DNA of 64,000 nt from Paenibacillus xylanexedens (GTDB lineage: Bacteria; Bacillota; Bacilli; Paenibacillales; Paenibacillaceae). This document shows, in pieces, positions 31,221 to 41,198 of this stretch (within the stretch, counting starts at the first letter, position 1; the number at the start of each line of letters is the position of its first letter). The translations under genes were made by a program, and so were the position numbers. The notes beneath the pieces are model-generated. The model was not told where the DNA came from. It worked only from the letters and a program-made list of their open reading frames with translations, and did not search any database. Location: positions 6,262,001 through 6,326,000 of the forward strand of contig NZ_CP018620.1 in assembly GCF_001908275.1 (NCBI RefSeq), read 5' to 3'.

Positions 31221-31871
31221 CTACACTTCCTCCTGATTACGGGATATCCAGTCCCCGATTTCTTCTTCGGTCCACCACCGAAAATGGCCTGTACGAATAT
31301 CTTCTAATATGTGCATTTCAGTTAACTGCCGAAGCAACGTGCTTCTGAGACTTGAAGAAGATACGCGTGCCTTCACCTCGGTCCTCATCTGGTGCAAAAA
31401 CTCAAGGTACGTCTCATACTCATCACCGAACTGTCGTTCGAGTGTTGCACGTATCTCCGCAGCTGCTGCCGGTCCCGCTCCTGCTGTGGATATCGCTATG
31501 CTTAATCTCCCACGCCTTACCACGCTTGGCGTAATAAAGCTGCTGTGCTTCGAAGACATTGCGTCATTCACCAATATGCCCGCAGCCTCCGCATCCCGAA
31601 CCACAGTTGAATTGACCTCTGAATGGTCAGTCGCTGCATATACGAGAAAGGCCCCCCGCAAATCACCATTGCGGTAGGACCGGTCTATCCATTGAATTCG
31701 GGATTCATGATGCAGTTGTTTTAATACGGGAGTAAGCTCCGGACTAATGACCGTAATCTGTGCCTCAGCATGCAGTAATCCCTTAATTTTACGTTCGGCA
31801 ACACGTCCACCACCAACCACGCAGCACTTCTTGCCTGAAGTATTCACAAATATCGGCGTGTAACGGTCCAT
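31221..31871 (-). CDS. precorrin-2 dehydrogenase/sirohydrochlorin ferrochelatase family protein
   Basis: Predicted siroheme-pathway enzyme (SirC/MET8 type) oxidising precorrin-2 to sirohydrochlorin and perhaps inserting iron. The 216 aa have an NAD-binding start ([15 protein letters not shown]), ATDHSEVN (near 82), and [20 protein letters not shown] in the central part. The ATG at 31871 is preceded by GGGAGAGTGAAGG; the longer frame to 31961 lies inside hemX. Together with the CobA domain of the neighbouring fusion it gives a siroheme branch in the heme operon. Confidence 0.88.
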   Translation of the reverse strand: MDRYTPIFVNTSGKKCCVVGGGRVAERKIKGLLHAEAQITVISPELTPVLKQLHHESRIQWIDRSYRNGDLRGAFLVYAATDHSEVNSTVVRDAEAAGILVNDAMSSKHSSFITPSVVRRGRLSIAISTAGAGPAAAAEIRATLERQFGDEYETYLEFLHQMRTEVKARVSSSSLRSTLLRQLTEMHILEDIRTGHFRWWTEEEIGDWISRNQEEV

Positions 31872-31876
31872 CCCCT

Positions 31877-32713
31877 TCACTCTCCCGTCCAACGATGAAA
31901 CGCTGAATACGCATTGGATAAAAAACTTATAATGACAAATCCGTACCCGATCAGTGTCCATCTTGCCATGATAATTGTAGAGAACTGTTTCCTTCTCTTG
32001 GATACGAAGTAACCCACATAGATGGCAATGGCAAGACCTGTCGCAATAACTTTGAGATCCAAGAGCAGGACCCAGCGTGTTTCCGCTACGATGGACAATA
32101 CCGCAAGCATCACAGAAACACCAAGGAGCGGTGTACCTATGAAATTAGCACCATCCATGTATTTGCCGATCACTTCCAGGCTTGGCATCCGTCGCATCGT
32201 ATCATTCCACTTTTTTTTCTTCAACTTACGGTGCAGGAACAGATATAACATGGCAAATACCGTAGCAACGGTTAACGCCGCAAAACCAAGATTCGCCAAG
32301 GTAATATGCATAATGAGTAATCCATGTACCGTTTGCCAGTTATGCAGTGATATCTCTCCGGCCGTAAACCACAGTCGGTTTAATACCGTAACGGAAAAAC
32401 CTACAACATTCAGCAACAAAATCACAAATTCGGAACGCTGGATGCGAGTCATGACGAGAGACATCAGCACAATACTGAATGAAAATATAAACAAAAAATC
32501 AAAGGTGGTATAGATAGGGAAATGGCCTTCAGTCCACATGCGCAATATGACATGCGTTACCTGCAATCCCCAAACAACGACAAGAAACCCTGTGCCTGTC
32601 CGCTTCGCCCCCGCATTGCGTCGAATGCAGTCCGAGAAATAGAACAGTAGGCTCAGGGCATACATATAGATTAGAGCTTCATAAACTTGTTCAGCAAGGG
32701 TCAAGCTGCCCAC
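31877..32713 (-). CDS. hemX: HemX/CcsA-type membrane protein
   Basis: Integral membrane protein with about eight predicted helices over 278 aa and a conserved histidine region (VHGLLIMHITLANLGF, near 130). B. subtilis HemX, between hemA and hemC, lowers HemA abundance; the protein also belongs to the CcsA/CcmC cytochrome c assembly superfamily. It lies 5 nt after hemA and 5 nt before sirC. Confidence 0.9.
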   Translation of the reverse strand: MGSLTLAEQVYEALIYMYALSLLFYFSDCIRRNAGAKRTGTGFLVVVWGLQVTHVILRMWTEGHFPIYTTFDFLFIFSFSIVLMSLVMTRIQRSEFVILLLNVVGFSVTVLNRLWFTAGEISLHNWQTVHGLLIMHITLANLGFAALTVATVFAMLYLFLHRKLKKKKWNDTMRRMPSLEVIGKYMDGANFIGTPLLGVSVMLAVLSIVAETRWVLLLDLKVIATGLAIAIYVGYFVSKRRKQFSTIIMARWTLIGYGFVIISFLSNAYSAFHRWTGE

Positions 32714-32718
32714 CCGCC

Positions 32719-34104
32719 TTATACGCCTGCCGGAGCATAAGCCGGCACGGGGTCTTGCCGGTTTTCGTTAAGGTGAGCGGCTGGTTTCGCCAGAGCTGTA
32801 GCATCACTCTGACTCACTTTTTCAGCGGCCATCTCTACTGCATCTTCCAGAGCGAAAATCTGAGTAAACATGCGCAGAGCTTCATCACCTTGCTTCGTGC
32901 CTGCCATTTCCTTAATCCGATTAATCGGATCTGTCGTCATTTGGTTCACAATACTCTTGGTCAAACGACGAATGACTTTACGTTGATGTTCATCGAGCTC
33001 AGGCAGTTTATTAAACAGGCTATCCATCGTTTCTTCATGAATGGAGACACCTTTTTCCTGCAAAGCGCGAATAACGGGACGAACACCCAATGTTTTGAGC
33101 CAATGGTAATAATCCTCCATCTCAAGCTCAATCATTCTCTCAATCTTGGCAGCTTCCACCTTACGCATCTCCAGGTTGCTCTCCACGATTCCTTCCAGAT
33201 CATCAATGTCATAGAGAAATACGTTGGATAATTCACCAATCGCCGGATCAATATCGCGTGGAACCGCAATATCAATCAGGAACAATGGACGAGATTGCCG
33301 ACGCTTCATGCTCTCCCGTACCACTGCTGCATCCATGACATAACGTTCAGCTCCAGTGGAACTAATCACAATATCAACTTCATTAAGTCGACCTAATGCC
33401 TGTTCCATGGTACAAGGTGTGCCCCGGAACTTGGCTGCCAATTCTTCAGCTCTTGCGAGCGTTCGATTCGCCACGATAACCTCGGATGCCCCGTTGGCGT
33501 AGAGATGTTTCACGGTAAGTTCACTCATCTTGCCGGCACCCAAAATGAGCACCTTCTTGTCTGTGAACATGCCAAAGATCCTCTTACCGAGTTCAACAGC
33601 AGCATAACTGACAGATACGGCGCTCTCCCCGATGGAAGTCTCCGAATGTGCCCGTTTGCCCAGCGTAACTGCCTGTTTGAACAGCATATTAAACCAGGTA
33701 CCTGTTGATTTCTCTTCCTGCGCTTTAAGAAAAGCCTGTTTCACCTGTCCAAGAATCTGAGTCTCACCGATGACCATAGAATCTAGTCCGCAGATGACGC
33801 GGAACAAATGGCGCATGGCTTGATCATCTTCATATATATATAAGTGTTGCGTAAATTCTTCCCGTGGTACGTTAAACCATTGTTCCATGAATGTTCGAAT
33901 AAAATAACCACACATGTGAAGACGGTCCACCACAACATACAACTCGGTACGGTTACATGTGGCTACGATTACACCTTCCAATACACTCTTGGTCAGCTTG
34001 AGCTGCTGCAGCGCTTCAGACAAATCCTTTTCTGCAAATGTGAATCGTTCCCTAACCTCTACAGGCGCCGTGCGATAATTCAAACCAACGACAACGATGT
34101 GCAT
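32719..34104 (-). CDS. hemA: glutamyl-tRNA reductase
   Basis: First committed enzyme of the C5 pathway, reducing Glu-tRNA to glutamate-1-semialdehyde with NADPH. The 461 aa start MHIVVVGLNYRTAPVEVRE, carry the catalytic cysteine in VATCNRTELYVVVD (near 50), the NADPH site LILGAGKMSELTVKHL (near 192) and a helical dimerisation domain (about 315 to 420). It is the promoter-proximal gene of hemA-X-sirC-C-D-B-L. Confidence 0.98.
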   Translation of the reverse strand: MHIVVVGLNYRTAPVEVRERFTFAEKDLSEALQQLKLTKSVLEGVIVATCNRTELYVVVDRLHMCGYFIRTFMEQWFNVPREEFTQHLYIYEDDQAMRHLFRVICGLDSMVIGETQILGQVKQAFLKAQEEKSTGTWFNMLFKQAVTLGKRAHSETSIGESAVSVSYAAVELGKRIFGMFTDKKVLILGAGKMSELTVKHLYANGASEVIVANRTLARAEELAAKFRGTPCTMEQALGRLNEVDIVISSTGAERYVMDAAVVRESMKRRQSRPLFLIDIAVPRDIDPAIGELSNVFLYDIDDLEGIVESNLEMRKVEAAKIERMIELEMEDYYHWLKTLGVRPVIRALQEKGVSIHEETMDSLFNKLPELDEHQRKVIRRLTKSIVNQMTTDPINRIKEMAGTKQGDEALRMFTQIFALEDAVEMAAEKVSQSDATALAKPAAHLNENRQDPVPAYAPAGV

Positions 34105-34182
34105 TGCAAGTTCACCTGCCTAATAAATTTCCAATCAAAGTGCTTACTGCATATGTCTATCCATTTATGATTGACAAGGTTA

Positions 34183-34191
34183 ATTATATCA
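34183..34191 (-). promoter_or_regulatory. probable extended -10 promoter of the hem operon
   Basis: The minus strand reads TGATATAAT, an extended -10 (TGN-TATAAT), about 80 nt before the hemA ATG. No good -35 lies 17 nt upstream. Confidence 0.5.
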
Positions 34192-34346
34192 CACATCATA
34201 GCCGTGACCGGGTCATTTTTATGAAATGTTTATGAAATCACCATGTTCATCATCATATGCACTGTCATTTATTGTAGTGTCTCACCAAAGTTCACCGTTA
34301 TGCGTTAAAAAGTGCCGATTATGAATATTCATAACGATACGCATAT

Positions 34347-34382
34347 TAAAACAAATAGCCATGGAATTATTCCATGACTATT
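34347..34382 (-). terminator. Rho-independent terminator after speD
   Basis: A 13-bp stem (AATAGTCATGGAA with TTCCATGGCTATT, one G-U pair), loop TAA, followed by TGTTTTAA on the minus strand. It lies in the 342-bp gap between speD and hemA; the rest of this gap is AT-rich with no ORF. Confidence 0.72.
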
Positions 34383-34446
34383 AGAGTTTGGGAGGTTATG
34401 TGTCCATCCCGATATGTGAACATTGTGTATGCAATATACTTTTTAT

Positions 34447-34848
34447 TTAAACCCGTTCAATCTGGTTGTTCATGTCTGGTGTTTCAACTTGCAATTCGCC
34501 CAAACCACGTACCAACTTCTTTGCATACGTTTTTTCAGGCTTTAATACGGATACCAGGTAGTCAATAGCAAGCTGTGGATCTACAGTCTCCCCACAAGTG
34601 TAACAATCAATCGCTGCAAAACCTCTCTCAGGATACGTATGAATGGAGAGATGGCTCTCAGACAATAGTACAAGTACGGTCGCTCCCTGTGGATCAAACT
34701 GCTTGGACTGTACGGACATCACTGTCGCGCCACATGCCTCCGCTGCTTCAACCATTTGGGCTTCCAGATACTCTGCATTGTTCAGTAGATTAAGGTCGAC
34801 ACCCCAAGTATCAACAGCAACGTGTCTTCCGAAAGTTGAATATTCCAT
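34447..34848 (-). CDS. speD: S-adenosylmethionine decarboxylase proenzyme
   Basis: Produces decarboxylated SAM, the aminopropyl donor for spermidine. The 133-aa bacterial-type proenzyme has LLSESHLSIHTYPE; self-cleavage before the serine of ESHLS (near residue 65) creates the pyruvoyl cofactor. The downstream CYTCG motif carries the catalytic cysteine. It follows GGAAGGGGG. No spermidine synthase gene is in the window. Confidence 0.96.
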   Translation of the reverse strand: MEYSTFGRHVAVDTWGVDLNLLNNAEYLEAQMVEAAEACGATVMSVQSKQFDPQGATVLVLLSESHLSIHTYPERGFAAIDCYTCGETVDPQLAIDYLVSVLKPEKTYAKKLVRGLGELQVETPDMNNQIERV

Positions 34849-35182
34849 CCTTCGGTTCCCCCTTCCTAGGAATAAAATGTTTGAAAAATTTCATCCGCTA
34901 GGACCTACGTCATTCACTTCCCGAGGGAAAAATCTCTCGCAACATATAATGTCCTGAGTGAATCCTGGTTCCTATATTGTTTTCAACGAGATTAAAAATA
35001 ACATTGAATCAGAGTGAAATCAACCCTTTTCCAGAAGATTGTAAAATAAATATTTCCAAATCGGAATATTCGATTTCACATCAAAAAATCCCCTGAAACC
35101 TCCACATTGGCGAGTGCCACTGCCCGGAAGATACAAGGGAATTCATTATATACATATACGTTTATAAACATACAATTTTAAG
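34849..35182 (-). other. intergenic region with possible speD promoter
   Basis: The 334-bp region has no credible ORF. On the minus strand a candidate promoter (TTGATT, 17 nt, TATTTT) lies near 35,000 to 35,030. A weak terminator for the upstream 195-aa gene lies at about 35,085 to 35,145 (TCCCTTG pairing with CAGGGGA, then TTTTTT). The long untranslated leader of about 150 nt before speD shows no recognised riboswitch. Confidence 0.4.
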
Positions 35183-35770
35183 TTAATAAGCTTCAAGCTC
35201 AAACAACCGTTTTTGATGACGAGCAAGGGTCTCATCAATCTGATGGAGCTGATCAGCAGTCGCATCTTTTCTAGTATCCAGCAGTGAATCAATCTCGGCA
35301 TACACACGGTTGATTTCGCGTTCTACAGCTCTGGCCTGGAACAGATGCTGCAATTCAAGCAACGTGTTTTTGTATTCATAGATCACTCGGGTGTTCTCCC
35401 CGGTCTTCTCCACAATTTTGCGGACAGTGCCTTGAGCATAAACATACGTCATGGTGAACCCTTTATAGATCCGATGAACGACCCCGTCACCCTTAAAAGT
35501 CACAAAGAGCTTCCGGACAACGTTGGTCAGATGCAGATTCACCAGGCGGCAAGATAACTCACAGATATAAAACCCTTCTATGCGGTCAAAAGGAAAATGC
35601 ACTTCTTCTCCACTTACATCCCCCAGCACAACCTCCTGACAACCATTGTCCAACACCTTAACCCGGTGATGAAGCCTGCCGTCTTCTGTCATGCGCAAAA
35701 ACTGATGCATCTGGGGTTCTGACAATTTCATAGTGGCCTTAACGTATTCTGTGGCTAACCGCTGAGCCAT
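35183..35770 (-). CDS. conserved-looking protein of unknown function, 195 aa
   Basis: I do not recognise this protein. The N-terminal part (about 1 to 130) is predicted beta-rich and soluble, with FPFDRIEGFYICELSCRL near its middle. The C-terminal 65 residues (about 130 to 195) are strongly helical and charged, and look like a coiled coil. It has no signal peptide, membrane segment or cysteine metal site. The ATG follows GAGGGATTTGT. It lies between engB and speD with gaps on both sides, so it is probably transcribed alone. Codon use resembles its neighbours. Confidence 0.75.
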   Translation of the reverse strand: MAQRLATEYVKATMKLSEPQMHQFLRMTEDGRLHHRVKVLDNGCQEVVLGDVSGEEVHFPFDRIEGFYICELSCRLVNLHLTNVVRKLFVTFKGDGVVHRIYKGFTMTYVYAQGTVRKIVEKTGENTRVIYEYKNTLLELQHLFQARAVEREINRVYAEIDSLLDTRKDATADQLHQIDETLARHQKRLFELEAY

Positions 35771-36037
35771 ACAAATCCCTCAATTCTTTCCCGATTGTTT
35801 TGTCTTCCTGCACATGTAGCAGTCATCTCAAAATTCTTCAGGCCGGCATGGCCGGTAATTTTGTTACTGTTGGCAATATGCACCTATGCTCATTATACAC
35901 TACCCTAACGTTATTTTTCTCCAGACCCAGATGATGAATTGTCACGAAATCCCTTAAAAAACCGGATTAATCTGGATCTCATTAAAGATTCATTTAGCAT
36001 GCTCACTTTCCTGCACTAAAACGGTATACTATCTCGG

Positions 36038-36694
36038 TTATCCGTTAATTCCGTTGGTTTCTTCCTCATCAGAAGCACCCTCTGCATCCAGCACTGGTGC
36101 ATACTTATCTATGCGGGCATGGCGGGTAATGATGTCCCATAACTCTTCTTTCCCCAATCCCTCTTCGGATGAAAACGGCACAAACAAATCTCCTGAACGA
36201 AGACCCAGTGATTCCTTAATGACTTTGATATATTTGGCTCTACGTGTTTTTGGAATCTTGTCCATCTTGGTTGCTACGACAACCAAAGGCAGTCCATTAT
36301 GACGAAGCCATTCGTTCATCATCTTGTCCTCTTTGGACGGTTCATGTCTCATATCCACCATCTGCATGACCAGTTTCAATTCCTCGCGTCCCAACAAGTA
36401 TTTCTCCATCATTTTACCCCAGGCAAAGCGTTGCTCTTTGGAAACTTTAGCGTAGCCATATCCCGGGAAATCGACGAAGTATAGATCCTGATTAATTTTA
36501 TAATAGTTGAGTTGCTGTGTCTTACCCGGTGTTGAGCTCGTCCGAGCTAAATTTTTACGATTGATCAAACGGTTGATCAGGGAAGATTTCCCCACATTGG
36601 AGCGTCCCGCCAAAGCAATCTCTGGCAGACCGTCCTCGGGGTATTGTTCAGGCCGAACGGCACTGATAATAAATTCAGATTGATTTACTTTCAT
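36038..36694 (-). CDS. engB: ribosome biogenesis GTPase EngB/YsxC
   Basis: Essential GTPase for 50S assembly. The 218 aa contain P-loop [14 protein letters not shown] (near 31), switch [16 protein letters not shown]3 [11 protein letters not shown] (near 75) and G4 ATKMDK (near 145). It lies directly downstream of lon, as ysxC follows lonA in B. subtilis. A terminator between lon and engB suggests an additional promoter or read-through. Confidence 0.98.
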   Translation of the reverse strand: MKVNQSEFIISAVRPEQYPEDGLPEIALAGRSNVGKSSLINRLINRKNLARTSSTPGKTQQLNYYKINQDLYFVDFPGYGYAKVSKEQRFAWGKMMEKYLLGREELKLVMQMVDMRHEPSKEDKMMNEWLRHNGLPLVVVATKMDKIPKTRRAKYIKVIKESLGLRSGDLFVPFSSEEGLGKEELWDIITRHARIDKYAPVLDAEGASDEEETNGING

Positions 36695-36772
36695 ATTGTA
36701 TCTTTCCTCTCTTGAAAACCTGTGCTATGCATCACCTGTTGAAGGTATTATGCCATGGATTGTTCTATCATA

Positions 36773-36817
36773 CCAAAAAAACCGTTCCAGCGGACGCCGA
36801 AGCCTCCGCAGAACGGT
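36773..36817 (-). terminator. Rho-independent terminator after lon
   Basis: ACCGTTC pairs with GAACGGT, with an inner GCGGA/TCCGC helix, followed by TTTTTTT on the minus strand. Confidence 0.88.
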
Positions 36818-36850
36818 CTAATCTTCATACGAACCTTTCGGATACGTGGA

Positions 36851-39190
36851 TTACAGGTGAATTCCTGTCTGCTCAACAAGTGCATGCTGCAATACCTGAT
36901 CCATATGGGCTACAGGGACAAACTCCACATCTTCCTTGATGCTGTCTGGAATGTCACGCAGGTCCCGTTCGTTATCCTTAGGCAATAATATTTTTTTATA
37001 GCCGGCACGATGGGCCGCCAGTGATTTCTCTTTCAGGCCACCAATCGGCAGCACACGTCCACGCAGTGTTATTTCACCAGTCATCGCGATATCCTTGGAC
37101 ACATGTTTGTTCGTCAAGGCTGAGATTAACGCTGTTGCCATCGTAATCCCGGCAGATGGACCATCCTTCGGAATCGCTCCTTCCGGAACGTGGATATGAA
37201 TATCGTTCTTCTCATGGAAGTCAGGCGAAATTCCAAGCTGTGTAGCTTTGGAACGGGTGTAACTGAATGCGGCTTGTGCCGATTCCTTCATGACATCCCC
37301 CAGTTTACCTGTGAGAGTCAATTTACCTGTTCCAGGCACAACAGTCACTTCAATGATCAGGGTATCTCCACCCACTTCAGTCCACGCCAGACCCGTTACA
37401 GTACCAATCTGATCTTCCAGTTCGGCCATACCATAACGGAACTTGCCAGGTCCAAGGTAGTCTTTGATCTCATCGGATGAGATGTTAATCTGACCTTCCA
37501 CACCCGATACGATGTTCTTGGCAGCTTTCCGGCACAACGAAGCCATCTGCTGTTCCAGATTACGCACACCTGACTCCCGTGTATATTCACGAATTACACG
37601 CAACAACGCGTCATCCGGGATTTCCAATTGCTCTTCTTCCAAACCATGGTCCTGCTTCTGTTTGGGCAACAAATAGTTTTTCGCAATTTGTTGCTTCTCC
37701 AGCTCCGTATAACCAGGGATGTTGAGCATTTCCATCCGATCCAGCAATGGACGCGGAATATTGTGTACCGTGTTGGCAGTTGTTATAAACATAACGTTGG
37801 ATAAGTCAAACGGCAATTCTACAAAATGATCACTAAACGTATTATTTTGTTCCGGATCAAGTACCTCAAGTAACGCTGCGGAAGGATCTCCGCGGAAGTC
37901 TGAAGCCATCTTATCAATCTCGTCCAGCAGGAATACCGGATTAAGTGACCCTGCCGTTTTCATCCCCTGGATGATACGTCCAGGCATGGCGCCGACATAG
38001 GTACGTCGGTGACCACGAATCTCAGCTTCATCCCGCACGCCGCCAAGAGATATTCTTACAAACTCCCGACCTAGCGATCTCGCGATCGAACGAGCAAGTG
38101 ATGTTTTACCGACCCCTGGAGGTCCGACCAGACAGAGAATTGGTCCTTTGAGCTTCTTGACGAGCTTCTGGACAGCCAGATATTCCAGCACACGTTCTTT
38201 GGGCTTTTCCAGTCCGTAATGATCTGCATTGAGCACATCTTCGGCTTTTTGGATATCCAGATCATCCACTGTCATCTGACTCCAAGGAAGGCCAAGCAGC
38301 CAATCCACGTAGTTGCGAATGACTCCGCCCTCGGCTGAACTTGCAGGCATTTTCTCCAGTCGATCAATTTCTTTCTCGACCTTTTCTTTCACCTTGTCCG
38401 GCAAGCCGAGTTCTTCCATCTGAGTGCGAAGTTCCTCGACCTCACCCGCACGGCCTTCTTTTTCACCCAGTTCTTTCTGGATCGCTTTCATCTGCTCGCG
38501 CAAATAATATTCCTTCTGCGTTTTCTCCATCTGTTTCTTTACACGTTGGCTGATCTTGCGTTCAAGCTCCAGCACTTCGCGCTCATTGTTCAGGATATCC
38601 AGCAATTTCTCCAGACGTTCCCGAACGTCGATGGTCTCCAGAATTTCCTGTTTATCCTTGATCTTCAAGGACAGGTGACTCGTGATAACATCGGCCAGAC
38701 GCCCTGGTTCTTCGATGTCAGACACCGCTGCGAGTGTCTCTGGTGTCACTTTTTTGGACAGATTAATATAATTCTCGAACTGGTTCAGAACGGTACGCAT
38801 CAAGGCATCCGTCTCCGGATGGGTATTCTCCTCTTCAGGCAGCTCTTTAGCCAGTACTTCATAATATTCCTCATTGTCCGTATATTCAATAATTTCAGCC
38901 CGTTCCAAGCCTTCAACGAGTACACGAATCGTACCGTTCGGAAGCTTCAGCATCTGTCTGACCTTGGCCACGGTTCCGATTCTGAAAATGTCCTCTTGTG
39001 TTGGTTCTTCAATATTTACTTCGGCTTGGGAACATAGGAGAATCAGATGTTCTTCTACCATCGCTTTTTCTAAAGCCTTGACCGATTTCTCCCGGCCCAC
39101 ATCGAGATGCAGTACCATACTCGGGTAGACGAGAAGTCCTCTTAAAGGCAGTAAAGGAAAACGACGACCTTTCGCTTTGCTCGGTCCCAT
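36851..39190 (-). CDS. lon: ATP-dependent protease Lon (LonA)
   Basis: Cytoplasmic AAA+ serine protease degrading misfolded and regulatory proteins. The 779 aa have the N-terminal substrate domain ([15 protein letters not shown] at the start), a coiled-coil linker (about 190 to 290), the P-loop [13 protein letters not shown] (near 353) and the protease domain with the catalytic serine in KDGPSAG (near 680) and lysine in [10 protein letters not shown] (near 720). The ATG at 39190 follows GGAGGTGC; the longer frame to 39232 lies upstream of it. Confidence 0.98.
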   Translation of the reverse strand: MGPSKAKGRRFPLLPLRGLLVYPSMVLHLDVGREKSVKALEKAMVEEHLILLCSQAEVNIEEPTQEDIFRIGTVAKVRQMLKLPNGTIRVLVEGLERAEIIEYTDNEEYYEVLAKELPEEENTHPETDALMRTVLNQFENYINLSKKVTPETLAAVSDIEEPGRLADVITSHLSLKIKDKQEILETIDVRERLEKLLDILNNEREVLELERKISQRVKKQMEKTQKEYYLREQMKAIQKELGEKEGRAGEVEELRTQMEELGLPDKVKEKVEKEIDRLEKMPASSAEGGVIRNYVDWLLGLPWSQMTVDDLDIQKAEDVLNADHYGLEKPKERVLEYLAVQKLVKKLKGPILCLVGPPGVGKTSLARSIARSLGREFVRISLGGVRDEAEIRGHRRTYVGAMPGRIIQGMKTAGSLNPVFLLDEIDKMASDFRGDPSAALLEVLDPEQNNTFSDHFVELPFDLSNVMFITTANTVHNIPRPLLDRMEMLNIPGYTELEKQQIAKNYLLPKQKQDHGLEEEQLEIPDDALLRVIREYTRESGVRNLEQQMASLCRKAAKNIVSGVEGQINISSDEIKDYLGPGKFRYGMAELEDQIGTVTGLAWTEVGGDTLIIEVTVVPGTGKLTLTGKLGDVMKESAQAAFSYTRSKATQLGISPDFHEKNDIHIHVPEGAIPKDGPSAGITMATALISALTNKHVSKDIAMTGEITLRGRVLPIGGLKEKSLAAHRAGYKKILLPKDNERDLRDIPDSIKEDVEFVPVAHMDQVLQHALVEQTGIHL

Positions 39191-39276
39191 CGCTTTCGCA
39201 CCTCCAATGGCTCTCAGGTTGTAGTCATTCATTATTCTATCAAATGTTCACATAAAAAACCAATGAAGGGAAGCGC

Positions 39277-41031
39277 TTAGCAGCTTCCCGAATCTGTAAC
39301 CTGTCCTGGACGAGGCACGTCCGCACGCAAATAGGAAGCGGATGCCGGTGGAAAAATCTCCGGTGCAGGTGCAACTGTCTCCTCTGCAAGCTTCGTTTGT
39401 TCCATCTGTTGTGATTCCGGAACCCAGGCGAACACTTCACGGAATACATCCTGCACCGTATCTACCGGGATAACGCGCAAGCCATCCAGATTCTCAAAAA
39501 TGGACTGCCAGTTCTCCGCAGGAATAATAACGGTCTTCGCTCCTGCCTGAAAGGCAGCCTCGACCTTGGCCAGCACGCCACCGATAGGCTTAACCCGACC
39601 ATGAATACTGATCTCGCCAGTCATCGCTGTCTCATGATCCACAGGACGCCTCTGAATGGCTGATGTAATGGCAGTCGCCATCGCAATCCCGGCGGATGGA
39701 CCATCAATAGGCGTCCCACCTGGGAAATTCACGTGTAAATCGTAATCATTCGGACGAATACCCATGGCTTTTAATACGGTTAACACATTTTCAACCGAGC
39801 CTTTGGCCATACTTTTTCGCCGGAGTGTACGCGAACCGCCTCCAATCTCTTCTTCATCCACAACGCCTGTAATGTTAATTCGGCCTTGATCTTTAAGAGC
39901 CGGAACAGCAGATACTTCGATCTCCAAAATGGTTCCCATATTCGGTCCGTATACCGCCAAGCCGTTAACAAAACCCACCTGCGGCTGTGTAGGGACCTTC
40001 CGATCAGGCCGTGGCTGAATCTGACTGCTACCCGCCACCCACTCCACATCAGACGCCTGAAGCGTCTCACGCTTCTCTGTCAGCGCAAGTCCAGCAGCCA
40101 GCTGGATGATATTGACCGCTTCACGTCCATTGGTTGCATATCGCTTGACCACATCAACGGCATCCGGACATGGACTGAACCCTATTTTCTGAACAGCATC
40201 CTCTGCAATTCGCCCAATCTCCTCAGGCAACAAAGGTCGGAAATAAACTTCCATGCAGCGGGAACGCAAAGCTGGTGGCAGTTCATGAGGCGAACGTGTC
40301 GTTGCTCCAACAAGGCGGAAATCGGCCGGCAGGCCATTTTGAAAAATATCGTGGATATAAGCAGGAGTATGCGTGTCTTCCGAGTTATAGTACGCACTCT
40401 CCAAAAACACCTTGCGATCCTCCAATACTTTCAACAGCTTATTCATCTGAATCGAATGTAATTCACCAATCTCATCAATAAAAAGCATTCCCCCATGCGC
40501 TTTCGTCACAGCGCCCGGTTTTGGTTGGGGAATACCAGCAACGCCCATAGCTCCTGCTCCCTGATATATCGGATCATGAACCGAACCAATTAAGGGGTCC
40601 GCAATACCACGTTCATCAAAACGAGCTGTTGTTGCATCCAACTCCGTGAATTTCGCGTCTGGCTTGAAAGGAGATGTTGGATTCTTCTTAGCCTCTTCCA
40701 AAACGACCCTTGCCGCAGCTGTCTTCCCGACTCCGGGAGGGCCATAAATGATAACATGTTGCGGATTAGCACTGCACAAAGCAGCTTTAAGGGCACGCAG
40801 CCCGTCTTTTTGCCCAACAATATCGTTAATGGTAGCTGGACGCGTCTTCTCCGACAACGGCTTGGTGAGTGAGATCGAACGCAGCTTGCGCAGCTTCTCC
40901 AGTTCCTTGCGAGATTCACGCTCAACGGCACTGCGGTTTGTTTTCTGACCACGCAGCAGGTTCCAGAAATACAAACCAATCACCACTCCAAAAAATAACT
41001 GAATCAACATGATGACCATACCAAATTCCAT
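39277..41031 (-). CDS. lonB: ATP-dependent protease LonB
   Basis: Membrane-anchored or forespore-type Lon protease. The 584 aa start with a hydrophobic segment (about 5 to 24), followed by an AAA+ domain (P-loop [13 protein letters not shown] near 96; FIDEIGELH near 185) and a C-terminal Lon protease domain (catalytic serine in IDGPSAGIAMATA near 480, lysine in GGVLAKVEAA near 520). AGGAGG precedes the ATG at 41031. Tandem lonB-lonA matches B. subtilis, where lonB is expressed in the forespore. Confidence 0.95.
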   Translation of the reverse strand: MEFGMVIMLIQLFFGVVIGLYFWNLLRGQKTNRSAVERESRKELEKLRKLRSISLTKPLSEKTRPATINDIVGQKDGLRALKAALCSANPQHVIIYGPPGVGKTAAARVVLEEAKKNPTSPFKPDAKFTELDATTARFDERGIADPLIGSVHDPIYQGAGAMGVAGIPQPKPGAVTKAHGGMLFIDEIGELHSIQMNKLLKVLEDRKVFLESAYYNSEDTHTPAYIHDIFQNGLPADFRLVGATTRSPHELPPALRSRCMEVYFRPLLPEEIGRIAEDAVQKIGFSPCPDAVDVVKRYATNGREAVNIIQLAAGLALTEKRETLQASDVEWVAGSSQIQPRPDRKVPTQPQVGFVNGLAVYGPNMGTILEIEVSAVPALKDQGRINITGVVDEEEIGGGSRTLRRKSMAKGSVENVLTVLKAMGIRPNDYDLHVNFPGGTPIDGPSAGIAMATAITSAIQRRPVDHETAMTGEISIHGRVKPIGGVLAKVEAAFQAGAKTVIIPAENWQSIFENLDGLRVIPVDTVQDVFREVFAWVPESQQMEQTKLAEETVAPAPEIFPPASASYLRADVPRPGQVTDSGSC

Positions 41032-41145
41032 GTCTTCACATCCTCCTATTTTGTCGCTATTCTCATATGAGATCATGCTAATACTTGGTAGTATAGCCTT
41101 TTCAACGCGACGTAAACGGGCGATGCGGAATTTGTATGCGAGAAA

Positions 41146-41173
41146 ATAAAAAGCCCGCCATCGCTGGCGAGCT
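41146..41173 (-). terminator. Rho-independent terminator after ispG
   Basis: AGCTCGCC pairs with GGCGGGCT (one G-U pair), loop AGCGAT, then TTTTTATTTT on the minus strand. Confidence 0.88.
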
Positions 41174-41198
41174 TTTGCTGTAACAAGATATGAATCAA

